Shown here: in pieces, positions 6,609-15,239 of the stretch | Position numbering within the stretch: position 1 is the first letter of the stretch | Layout of the letters: every line of letters starts with the position of its first letter | NCBI GenBank assembly: GCA_017645585.1 | Contig: JAGCOF010000014.1 | Location: 1 to 32,711, forward strand | Origin: Bacteroidales bacterium | GTDB lineage: Bacteria > Bacteroidota > Bacteroidia > Bacteroidales > P3 | Direction: 5' to 3' | DNA length: 32,711 nucleotides | Position numbers and translations under genes: made by a program | Notes under the pieces: generated by a model | What the model was told of the DNA's origin: nothing | The model's input: the letters and a program-made list of their open reading frames with translations, nothing else | Database searches by the model: none

Positions 6609-9445
6609 GGCAAGGGAGGATACATATTACCGGCAACATCTGGCGCTTTATCTGCGTCGGCCTCCTTTTTGCTTTTCACTTTTCATTTTTCGCTTCTCCC
6701 TTGCAGGCCCAGCCGCAGCTACGCAATGCTACCAGCTTCGACACGGGCGACTCGCTCTACTATTGGTCGGCGCGCATCGGCGCGCGCCTCTTCCGCGACA
6801 ACGTGACAAGCGACACCACAACAGGTTACCATGTGATGAGCAGTTGCATCGACATGCACGACCTGGTGGGCGACAGCCTCATCAAGAGTTTGTGCTACAA
6901 AGCCAGCGACACCAACTATACCTTCACCGACTCGGTGTTTATGAGCAGCCGTGATGCACTGAGTTTCCGCTTCACTATCTATGACAGTTCATCGGCGGGC
7001 CTTGACCGTTTCACCACCGACTCGTTAGGTCACGGCATGCAACGCATTGCGCCCGGCTACGAAACCTCCATACGTCTGGGTTGCATGTACAATACAGCAT
7101 TTGGAGTTGTTGTAGACCCTCAAGGCAACTATATCACCTACGACTCGCTGCAGGCCGTTATCGACACCTTTATTGTGACGCGAACTCTCCCTCCGGGATT
7201 AATTAGGGGATTGAACGAGATGTTCCGTGATTTGGGATGGCAGATTGACACTACCCGTGCTTTTGACACGCTGAACGTGCTTCAGCGGCGCCTCTCCAGA
7301 TTGACGGCCGGCTCGCAGTCGCTCTTCTACACCATGAGGGTGAACGAGGACAACGCGCTCCTCTTTATCAACTTCGCCCTGGTGGCCCGCAGCTATAACC
7401 ACGACACATGGCAGGCGGGCGAGTTCCTGGTGCGTGTCGTCAGCCGCGACTCGTCGGGCGAGTGGAAAAACGAGCCCATCAACGACAGCCTCTGGTACAG
7501 GGTCTCCGCTCCGCGCGATGTGGGCAACCTTGATCCTACCGGACCGTGGCGCATGGGAGCCGGTAGCGGCGACACGCTCGATTGGCCCAGCTGCTATGTC
7601 TACAAGCCGTGGAGCAAGTGTGCGGTGAACCTCATCGATTTCATCGGGCAGGATGTGCGCGTCGAATTCTACTCAAGCAACTGCATCTACGGCGTCGACC
7701 CCTTCTATGTCTACTTCGCCGGCGACTATATGCCACCGGCCCTCGCCTCGTCGGGCTGCACCGGCGGCACTTCGCCCTTCATTGACACCCTTATCGCTCC
7801 TCCAGGTCTCTTGGGCTACGAGTGGTTCGTGTCGCAGATAGGGCCGCAGGATGACCTCTTCGATACGGAGAACCTCGACACCATCCCCTGGCGCCGCCTG
7901 ACCAACTACCAGAGCAGCAATGTCTACTGCCCCACCGTCACCGACTTTGTGCTCTCCTCGTTCGACACCCTCTTCTGTCAGACCTTCAAGTGCATCATGT
8001 ACAGTGCCCTCGACCCGGCCAAGCCTATTGCCTCGACCCTATATGTCAATGTGTTCAACCACAAGCCTATGCCACAGTTCACCTGGACCGACTCGTGTGA
8101 CTTGGGCATCACCTTCACCGGCACCTCCACCGCCCCTATTGGCGACGAGATAGACACTGCCGCCACCTACTACATCATCTACAACGACCTTTACGGAAAC
8201 GAGCCCCTCGACACCCTCTATGGCAACACCGTGCGCTACGTCTTCCCGGAGGCCCGTCCTTTCCTCATCGAGCAGCACGTCTTCGTTATCCCCTATGACA
8301 GCGTTGGCACCACCTGTGGTGGTGGAAAGCGCACCGTCGTCACCCCCCGTGGCCCCACGCCGATACCCATCCGCCTCTCGGCACACAGCCTCTGCTACGG
8401 CAGGTCGCTTGCGGTCAGCACGCTGATTGACAGCACCGCCCGCGCCGAAATGGCCGACGGGACGCTCCACCTCGAATGGACCGTCAACGGGCAGCCCCTC
8501 TCAAGCCTCAACCCCGATTATGTCACCAACACGGGCGACACCATGCTCGTTCTCACCGCGTTGCCCGAGGGGAGTCACGAGGTGGCCCTCACCACCACCA
8601 ACCGATGTGGGTGCGTATACACCAGCCGCGACACCGTCTACATCTACCAGCAGCCCCGCATACTCACAGACCCTGCCAACGGCGTGCTCTGCCTCGGCGA
8701 CACACTCAGACTCGAGGCCTTCCGCGACGACCGCCAGCTTGACTCGGCCTGGTTTGAGTGGTCGGCCGAGCCGCCCGACAGCGACTTGGATGCCCAGCAG
8801 GGCTCCCCGATAGTGTATCTCAGCCCCGAGGTGAACAGCGTCTATACGCTCCACACCTCGCCCCTCAGCCTCTGCCAGGTCGAAGACATCTCGGTGGCCA
8901 TCACCGTCAGCGAATATCCCGTGCCGCAGCTTTCGGTCACTCCCAATCCGCTCGACATGGACCACCCCGTGGTCAACCTCAACGACCTCACCGAGGGGGC
9001 CATGTACAGCACCTGGTACCTTTCCGACGGCACCGTGCTCAGCGGCCTGCATCTCTCGCATAGCTTCCTCTCGGTGCCCACCGAGGGTGTCACCATCACC
9101 CTCCACACCTGCAACTATGCCGACTGCTGTGCCGACACCAGCGTCACCATTGGCCTTGCCGCCGCCACCCTCTGGATTCCCAACATCTTCTTCCCTGGCG
9201 GCGCGGACAACAATCGCTTCTTCCTCAGCTCCAACCAGCAGCTGCTCGAGTTCGAGATTTATATCTATGACCGGCGCGGCCAGCTTGTCTATACCACGAC
9301 CGACCCGCAGTTCGAGTGGGATGGCACCGACCTCCACGGCCAGCCCTTGCCGCAGGGCGCCTATGTCTACGTCTTCAGCTACCGCCTTGCCTCCTCCGAT
9401 ACCTACCGCTACCCCGTCAAAGGCACTGTCACCCTCCTGCGTTAG
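6605..9445 (+). CDS. Large secreted protein with T9SS type B (CHU_C) sorting domain
   Basis: A 946-residue exported protein. The N-terminus has a basic, then hydrophobic signal peptide ending near PLQAQ. The C-terminal ~90 residues (from LWIPNIFFPGGADNNRF, through EIYIYDRRGQLVY, WDGT and PQGAYVYVF, to KGTVTLLR) match the gliding-motility-associated C-terminal domain used as a type B signal for the type IX secretion system. The body is beta-rich with several Ig/PKD-like segments (for example PMPQFTWTDSCDLGITFTGTS), so an adhesin-like or surface-structure role is likely. The signal peptide is coded partly by a simple T-rich tract. It overlaps the flippase gene by 4 nt. The T9SS machinery itself is not in the window. 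Confidence 0.9.
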   Translation: MRQGRIHITGNIWRFICVGLLFAFHFSFFASPLQAQPQLRNATSFDTGDSLYYWSARIGARLFRDNVTSDTTTGYHVMSSCIDMHDLVGDSLIKSLCYKASDTNYTFTDSVFMSSRDALSFRFTIYDSSSAGLDRFTTDSLGHGMQRIAPGYETSIRLGCMYNTAFGVVVDPQGNYITYDSLQAVIDTFIVTRTLPPGLIRGLNEMFRDLGWQIDTTRAFDTLNVLQRRLSRLTAGSQSLFYTMRVNEDNALLFINFALVARSYNHDTWQAGEFLVRVVSRDSSGEWKNEPINDSLWYRVSAPRDVGNLDPTGPWRMGAGSGDTLDWPSCYVYKPWSKCAVNLIDFIGQDVRVEFYSSNCIYGVDPFYVYFAGDYMPPALASSGCTGGTSPFIDTLIAPPGLLGYEWFVSQIGPQDDLFDTENLDTIPWRRLTNYQSSNVYCPTVTDFVLSSFDTLFCQTFKCIMYSALDPAKPIASTLYVNVFNHKPMPQFTWTDSCDLGITFTGTSTAPIGDEIDTAATYYIIYNDLYGNEPLDTLYGNTVRYVFPEARPFLIEQHVFVIPYDSVGTTCGGGKRTVVTPRGPTPIPIRLSAHSLCYGRSLAVSTLIDSTARAEMADGTLHLEWTVNGQPLSSLNPDYVTNTGDTMLVLTALPEGSHEVALTTTNRCGCVYTSRDTVYIYQQPRILTDPANGVLCLGDTLRLEAFRDDRQLDSAWFEWSAEPPDSDLDAQQGSPIVYLSPEVNSVYTLHTSPLSLCQVEDISVAITVSEYPVPQLSVTPNPLDMDHPVVNLNDLTEGAMYSTWYLSDGTVLSGLHLSHSFLSVPTEGVTITLHTCNYADCCADTSVTIGLAAATLWIPNIFFPGGADNNRFFLSSNQQLLEFEIYIYDRRGQLVYTTTDPQFEWDGTDLHGQPLPQGAYVYVFSYRLASSDTYRYPVKGTVTLLR

Positions 9446-9448
9446 GGA

Positions 9449-9559
9449 TGACTCCGCCCCTTTTCCAACCCTTCTACATCAGTTCTTCAACAGTTCTTCA
9501 AGAAATTATTGAAGAACTGTTGAAGAACTGATGTAGAACATTCGAAGAAAAGTAGGAGT
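9449..9559. repeat. 11-nt-period hairpin element, copy B
   Basis: This 111-nt element holds a perfect 30-bp stem (9472-9501 with 9509-9538) around the 7-nt loop GAAATTA. Each arm is built of heptamers GTTCTTC/GAAGAAC at 11-nt spacing with tetramers AACA/TGTT between them, then a third unit CTTCTAC/GTAGAAC. The outer ends, TGACTCCGCCCC and AGTAGGAGT, match copy C in the opposite orientation. It lies between the T9SS cargo gene and prfA and could act as a terminator or processing stem, but no long U-run follows it. Confidence 0.92.
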
Positions 9560-9615
9560 TAGGATGCAATAAAAGAGGATTGTTCCCGTTATTATATTTT
9601 AAAACAAAAAGGACT

Positions 9616-10686
9616 ATGTTAGACAAACTCGAAGCTATATACGCCCGTTATCAGGAGATTGAAGGGCAGATGAATGACCCGCAGGTGACGGCCGACATGA
9701 AACGCTATGTGAAGCTCAGCAAGGACTACAAGGAGCTGCAGCCTGTGGTGAAGGCCTACAAGGACTACAAGGCGCTGCTCGACACCATCAGCGAGTGCAA
9801 AGAACTGTTGGAGACCGAGAAAGACCCCGAGTTGCGCGAGATGGCCAAGGAGGAGCTCACCGCCAGCCAGGAGCGCCGTGACAAGATGGAGGACGAGATA
9901 CGCATACTGCTCATCCCCGCCGACCCGCAGGACTCGAAGAACGCCGTGGTGGAGATACGTGGCGGCACGGGTGGCGACGAGGCCTGCATCTTCGCCGGCG
10001 ACCTCTTCCGCATGTACACCCGCTACTGCGAGAAGAAGCGCTGGAAAGTGGAGGTCACCGACTTCAACGAGGGCACCTCGGGCGGCTACAAGGACATCAC
10101 CTTCACGGTGACCGGCGAGGGCGTCTACGGATTGCTGAAGTATGAGAGCGGTGTGCACCGTGTGCAGCGCGTGCCCGCCACCGAGACCCAGGGCCGCATC
10201 CACACCAGCGCCGCCGGCGTGGTGGTGCTGCCCGAGGCCGAGGAGTTCGATGTGGAGCTGAACATGAACGATGTGCGTGTGGATACCTTCTGCGCCAGCG
10301 GCCCCGGCGGGCAGTGCGTGAACACCACCTACTCGGCGGTGCGCCTGACCCATATCCCCACCGGCATTGTGGTCAGCATGCAGGATCAGAAGAGCCAGAT
10401 TAAGAACAAGGAGAAGGCCATCAGCATCCTGCGCACACGTCTCTACGAGCGCGAGTACAACAAATACATGGAAGAACTCTCCAGCAAGCGCAAGACAATG
10501 GTGGCCACGGGCGACCGCAGCGAGAAGGTGCGCACCTACAACTACCCCCAGAGCCGCGTCACCGACCACCGCATCGGCTGGAGCATGCACAACCTGCCCG
10601 ACTTCATGGACGGCAACATTGAGGACTGCATCGAAGCCCTCCAGCTGGCCGAAAACGCTGAGAAACTAAAAGCTTCGGTAGGTTGA
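9616..10686 (+). CDS. prfA: Peptide chain release factor 1
   Basis: A 356-residue cytoplasmic factor that ends translation at UAA and UAG. The stop-codon recognition tripeptide PAT is at about 187-189 (HRVQRVPATETQGRIH) and the catalytic GGQ at about 231-233 (SGPGGQCVNTTYSAVRLTH). PxT rather than SPF marks it as RF1 and not RF2. The start MLDKLEAIYARYQEIEGQ is preceded by AAAAAGGA; the longer reading from 9580 has no such site and is not conserved in the family. The hairpin copy B separates it from the cargo gene upstream; the next gene starts 14 nt after its stop. Confidence 0.97.
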   Translation: MLDKLEAIYARYQEIEGQMNDPQVTADMKRYVKLSKDYKELQPVVKAYKDYKALLDTISECKELLETEKDPELREMAKEELTASQERRDKMEDEIRILLIPADPQDSKNAVVEIRGGTGGDEACIFAGDLFRMYTRYCEKKRWKVEVTDFNEGTSGGYKDITFTVTGEGVYGLLKYESGVHRVQRVPATETQGRIHTSAAGVVVLPEAEEFDVELNMNDVRVDTFCASGPGGQCVNTTYSAVRLTHIPTGIVVSMQDQKSQIKNKEKAISILRTRLYEREYNKYMEELSSKRKTMVATGDRSEKVRTYNYPQSRVTDHRIGWSMHNLPDFMDGNIEDCIEALQLAENAEKLKASVG

Positions 10687-10700
10687 AACACTTGACAATT

Positions 10701-13700
10701 ATGAAGAAATACATCCTTATAGCCTTTGCCCTGCTGCTGTGTCTCCCCGTGTTGGCGCAGAGGAGTTCGGTGCCCAACTTCAGTGTGGAAGAACTGCCGG
10801 CTGAGCTGCTGAATTACCTGAACGGCAATGCGCCCGACAGCGACAAGCAGAAAGAGAACAAGCGCACCATCGAGGCCTTCGGCTCGGCCTACAACGCAAT
10901 GGACGAGCGCATGCAGGAACGTGTGGTGAATGTCTTCATCTATGCGGTCAAGTCCAAGATGAAGGGTAACCCCGAGATTGGCGACCTGGCACGCGTGATG
11001 ACGGCCTATGCCAATGCGGGCGACAACTTCGGTGGCTGGATGATGGCCCTGGAGACCTACTCCAAGCGCAACGCCAAAGCCAAGTATACGGTTGATTTTG
11101 TGACGTGGAGTGACCTGTTGCTCAGCGAGCGTGTGCTCTACCGCTCCAGCAGCAGCGAGTGGAGTTTCGACAACAAGACCCCCTTCCGCCTCGGCGTGGA
11201 GGAGGGGAGTGTCCGCGTGTGGTTCGACAGCCCGTCGGACCTGCACTATGCCTCCTCGAAGGATTGGAACGCCATTCACGGCACCGTGGGTGTGTTCGAC
11301 TACAAGGACGGCCTCTGGCGTGGCCAGGGCGGCCGCCTCGATTGGGCCCGCACAGGCCTGGGAGCCGAAGCCTGCTATGCCGACCTGGGCCGCTACAAGG
11401 CCGAGGTGAAGTTCCCCAAGTTCACCGCCGACAGTGTGCAGTTCGTCAATACGCACTACTTCAGCCAAGCCATTCTTGGACGTGTGGAGGAGGCCATGCA
11501 AGGCTCGATGGAGCCCGAGAAATACACCTACCCCCGTTTCCGCAGCTACCAGCGCGATTTCGTCATCCGCAACATCATGCCCGATGTGGATTACAGCGGC
11601 AGTTTCATGATGAACGGCTCCAAGTTTATCACTGCCAGCAGCAAGCATCCCGCCAGCCTCATTTTCAACCGTGGCGGCAAGCCCCAGCTGAGCGTCACCT
11701 CGCTGAAGTTCACCATCACCCCTGAGCGTCTCAGTGCCGAGAACGCGCAGGTGGCTTTCTATATCGGCAGCGACGACTCCATTACCAATACCGGCGTCAC
11801 GGTGCGCTATATTCCGGCCGAGCGCAAGGTAACGCTCGTCAACAACCAGCAGCGCAACTTCTACAGCCCCTATATCGACACCTACCATCAGCTGGATATC
11901 TACAGCGAGAGCATCGTATGGCTCACAGACAAGGACCGCCTCGAGTTCTCGGCGCTGGCCGCCGAAGGGGCACTCAGCACCTCTACCTTCGAGAGCAGCA
12001 ACTACTACACCTACCGCAAGTATCGCGATATACAGGGCATCGACGAGATCAGCCCCGTGCAGCGTGTGTACGACTATGCCGAGGGTAACAATTACTATTT
12101 CTCGGTCAAGAAATTCGGCAACTATATCGGCCTCGACGAGAGCCAGACACTGTTGATGATACATACCCTCTGCCGTCACGGTTTGGTCAGCTACAACGAG
12201 ATGACAGGTCGTGTGCTGGTCAAAGACAAGTTGGAAGACTATGTCAAAGCTTTTTCGCATGCCAAGGGCTTCGACTATGACGCCTTGACGCTTGAAAGCA
12301 CCACCCGTGGCGTCAACGCCCGGATGAGCCTCAACGACTATGACCTCACCATCCGTGGGGTGGAGCAGTTTGTGGTCAGCGACAGTCACGCGGTGGTGGT
12401 GCGCCCCGATTCCGTTTCGGGCCGCATGGTGCATGTGGGCAAGAACCGCAATATACACTTCAGCGGCACGGTGGAGTGCGGCAAGTTCATTATGCAGGTC
12501 ACCGACTGTGACTTCAACTATGAGGGCTTTGCCTTCGATATGCCCACCATCAACAAGGTGGAGTTCTATGTGCCCGACTTTGTCAATCCCGACTACGAGC
12601 AGTTGGTGCGCACTCCCTTGAGCGGTCTGGTGGGCAGTCTGCAGGTCGACCGGCCCGACAATCACAGCGGCCTCACCAAGAACAAGGAATACCCCATCTT
12701 TGTGAGCCGCGAGAACAGCTATGTCTACTACGACCGCAAGGCCATCCAGAACGGGCAATACAAGCGGGAGAGCTTCTACTACACACTGCACCCCTTCACC
12801 ATCAACAGCTTGGCTGACTTCGTCACCGACAGCCTGCAGTTCAATGGTGTGCTCACCTCGGCCGGTATCTTCCCTGACATTGTCGAGCCCCTGAAGGTGC
12901 AGCAGGACTACTTCCTCGGCTTTAACACCGAGACCCCTGCCGGCGGACTGCCTGCCTACGGTGGACGTGGTACCTATGGCAAGAATATCCGTCTCGACAG
13001 TCACGGTCTGCATGGCAAAGGCAAACTCGACTACATCGTGTCGCGTGCCGCTTCCGACGACTTCCTCTTCCTGCCCGACTCGGCGCTGGCCGTCACCGAT
13101 ACTTTCTTCGTCCGTGAGGAGCAGGGGTATCCTGATGTCCAGGGAGGTCGCACGTCGCTCCATTGGCTGCCCTATCGCGATTCGCTCGATGTGACTACCT
13201 TCGGCAAGGGCCGTCCCCTGACCATGTATCACTCCGACGCCCAGCTGCGCGGCCACATGGCGGTGATGCCCAAAGGCGCAATGGCTGCCGGCACTGCCAC
13301 CGTCAAGGAGGGCACCCTCGTCAGCAACCGCTTCGACCTGCTGGCGCGCGAGATGAACGCCACCGTCAGCGACTTTACCCTGCGTAGCACCACCTTCGGT
13401 AACGTTGCCTTCTCGGCCAAGCGAGTGCAGTCGCACGTCGACTATGATGCTCGTCACGCCGACCTCACCATGCCTGGTGGACCGCAAATCACCGAGTTGC
13501 AGCTGATGCAGTATGAGGCTTATGCCGACCACTTCTCATGGGATATGGACCGCAAGGTGCTTGACATCAGCAACGCTACACGAGGTACCTCTGAGGGACT
13601 CGATGGCATGGACATCCGTATGCGTCTGCCTAAAGCCGACGATATGCCCGGTGTGCGCTTCGTGAGCACCGACCCCAAGCGCAATGGCCTCACTTGGAAC

Positions 13701-15221
13701 GCCCTCCTCTCCACCTACCGTTACAATGCCGCCGACCTTACCGCCACCGGTGCCTACCTTATTCCTGTGGCTGACGCCGTCATTGCTCCTGCCGCCGACA
13801 CCCTCCACATCGACAAGGGCGGCGCTATGCGTCCGCTCAACAATGCCACCATCCTTTGCGACCGCACCAATGCCTGGCACCTCGTCAGCGATGCCTACCT
13901 CGTTGTCAATGGTGCCAACAGTTATAATGGCAAGGGTTACATCGAGTGGCCGCCGACAGTTGAGCCAGCCTCCGAGCCGCAGCGTATCTATCTCAGTGAT
14001 ATAAACGTTGTCAACGGCACTACTGTAGGCAACGGCACCGTCAACGAAACCGCCACCATCAACCTCAGCCCCGCCTTTGCCTTTGCCGGCAAGGTGCGTA
14101 TGGAAGGCGACAAGCAGTTGCTCTGGTTCGAAGGCGGTGTGCGTCTGCTGCAGACCTGCATCCCGCGCGAGCAAACGGGCCTGCTGGCCTATGCCGGCTA
14201 TACCGACCCCGATGACATACACATCACTGTGCCTGAACTGCCTACCGATTGGCGTGGTAAACGCATTACCGCTTCCATACTCCTCGACAAGGGCACCCTT
14301 AAGCCCACCGCTGCCTTCCTCACCAATGAACGCGCCGCCGACAACGAGTTGCTCGGTGCCCACGGCGTGCTGGCCTATTTGCCCGACAGCCGCACCTACA
14401 TCATTGGTTCCGAAGAGAAGGTCGACGACCCCGAAGCCGTCACCGAACCTTACCTCGCCATGCGAACCGACGGCTGTGTGGTCGAGGGAGAAGGTCCTGT
14501 CAACCTCTCTCTCAAGCGCACCCAGGCCAACTTTTACGCCTATGGTAGCGCTTCTGTGGGCATCCAGCGTTCCGACGAGGACCGCCTGAATACCGTCTTC
14601 GGCTTCTCCTTCCCATTGGCCCCCGAGGCTGTCGCCACTATGGTCGACGCCCTCAAGGATGACCTCCGCCTGGCTCCCACCAGCCCTACCTCCAACGCTG
14701 AGATGCGCCATGCGCTGATGTACCACCTCGGCACCGAGAAGGGAGCTGCCGCCTATGCCGCCTATAGTTCAGAGGGTCGCCTCGAGCGAGTGCCTGAGGC
14801 TATGCGTAGCATGTTGCTCTTCGACAACGTCCGTTGGCAGCATCTGCCGGGCTTCGGCCTCTATGCCGACGGCAAGGTGGGCCTTGTGGCTTCGGGCGAC
14901 AAGTCTCTTGGCCTCCAGGTGCGTTTCAAGGCGCAGATTACCAAGCGCGGTAATGCCCAGCAGATGACCCTCTATGTGGAGGCTGCGCGCGACCATTGGT
15001 ATTTCTTCCGCTACGATATTCTCTCACAAGACTTGACAATCTACTCTTCGATGGGTGTGTTTGAGGACGCCATCAAGTCGGTCCCCGCCGAGAAGCGCCG
15101 TGTTGAGAAAGACGGCCTCGGCATCTTCCGTTATCATATCGGCAACAGCCGCAGCGAAGTCTCCGATTGGCTCACCCACTTCAGCAAGACCGTCTATGCT
15201 GGCGACGAAGAGGACTTTTAA
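10701..15221 (+). CDS. Large exported protein of unknown function
   Basis: A 1506-residue protein with a clear signal peptide (MKKYILIAFALLLCLPVLAQ) and no later membrane helix, so periplasmic or surface. I do not recognise a named domain. The N-terminal ~150 residues look helical (IEAFGSAYNAMDERMQERVVNVFIYAV); most of the rest is beta-rich with repeated strand-turn patterns such as HVGKNRNIHFSGTVECGKF and NVAFSAKRVQSHVDYDARHADLTM, suggestive of a long beta-helix or AsmA/LPS-transport-like beta layers. No T9SS sorting domain is seen at the C-terminus (VYAGDEEDF). The start at 10701 is chosen for the signal peptide; a TTG at 10683 would add six residues and overlap prfA. Lying between prfA and dnaE with short gaps, it is probably co-transcribed with them. 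Confidence 0.85.
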   Translation: MKKYILIAFALLLCLPVLAQRSSVPNFSVEELPAELLNYLNGNAPDSDKQKENKRTIEAFGSAYNAMDERMQERVVNVFIYAVKSKMKGNPEIGDLARVMTAYANAGDNFGGWMMALETYSKRNAKAKYTVDFVTWSDLLLSERVLYRSSSSEWSFDNKTPFRLGVEEGSVRVWFDSPSDLHYASSKDWNAIHGTVGVFDYKDGLWRGQGGRLDWARTGLGAEACYADLGRYKAEVKFPKFTADSVQFVNTHYFSQAILGRVEEAMQGSMEPEKYTYPRFRSYQRDFVIRNIMPDVDYSGSFMMNGSKFITASSKHPASLIFNRGGKPQLSVTSLKFTITPERLSAENAQVAFYIGSDDSITNTGVTVRYIPAERKVTLVNNQQRNFYSPYIDTYHQLDIYSESIVWLTDKDRLEFSALAAEGALSTSTFESSNYYTYRKYRDIQGIDEISPVQRVYDYAEGNNYYFSVKKFGNYIGLDESQTLLMIHTLCRHGLVSYNEMTGRVLVKDKLEDYVKAFSHAKGFDYDALTLESTTRGVNARMSLNDYDLTIRGVEQFVVSDSHAVVVRPDSVSGRMVHVGKNRNIHFSGTVECGKFIMQVTDCDFNYEGFAFDMPTINKVEFYVPDFVNPDYEQLVRTPLSGLVGSLQVDRPDNHSGLTKNKEYPIFVSRENSYVYYDRKAIQNGQYKRESFYYTLHPFTINSLADFVTDSLQFNGVLTSAGIFPDIVEPLKVQQDYFLGFNTETPAGGLPAYGGRGTYGKNIRLDSHGLHGKGKLDYIVSRAASDDFLFLPDSALAVTDTFFVREEQGYPDVQGGRTSLHWLPYRDSLDVTTFGKGRPLTMYHSDAQLRGHMAVMPKGAMAAGTATVKEGTLVSNRFDLLAREMNATVSDFTLRSTTFGNVAFSAKRVQSHVDYDARHADLTMPGGPQITELQLMQYEAYADHFSWDMDRKVLDISNATRGTSEGLDGMDIRMRLPKADDMPGVRFVSTDPKRNGLTWNALLSTYRYNAADLTATGAYLIPVADAVIAPAADTLHIDKGGAMRPLNNATILCDRTNAWHLVSDAYLVVNGANSYNGKGYIEWPPTVEPASEPQRIYLSDINVVNGTTVGNGTVNETATINLSPAFAFAGKVRMEGDKQLLWFEGGVRLLQTCIPREQTGLLAYAGYTDPDDIHITVPELPTDWRGKRITASILLDKGTLKPTAAFLTNERAADNELLGAHGVLAYLPDSRTYIIGSEEKVDDPEAVTEPYLAMRTDGCVVEGEGPVNLSLKRTQANFYAYGSASVGIQRSDEDRLNTVFGFSFPLAPEAVATMVDALKDDLRLAPTSPTSNAEMRHALMYHLGTEKGAAAYAAYSSEGRLERVPEAMRSMLLFDNVRWQHLPGFGLYADGKVGLVASGDKSLGLQVRFKAQITKRGNAQQMTLYVEAARDHWYFFRYDILSQDLTIYSSMGVFEDAIKSVPAEKRRVEKDGLGIFRYHIGNSRSEVSDWLTHFSKTVYAGDEEDF

Positions 15222-15239
15222 CAGATAAATTCCCATACT

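Noticed and set aside
9472-9538. CRISPR array (repeated GTTCTTC/GAAGAAC units)
   Set aside because: The units are only 11 nt apart with four-base spacers and form a hairpin; no 20-40 nt spacers and no cas genes are present.
9616-10686. Release factor 2 (prfB)
   Set aside because: The recognition tripeptide is PAT, as in RF1, not SPF, and there is no programmed frameshift site near the start.
10542-13532. A 996-codon open frame on the minus strand
   Set aside because: It lies opposite prfA and the large exported protein and arises from GC-rich codon bias. The plus-strand proteins have signal peptides or known motifs; the antisense product has low-complexity His/Val/Glu composition and no domain.
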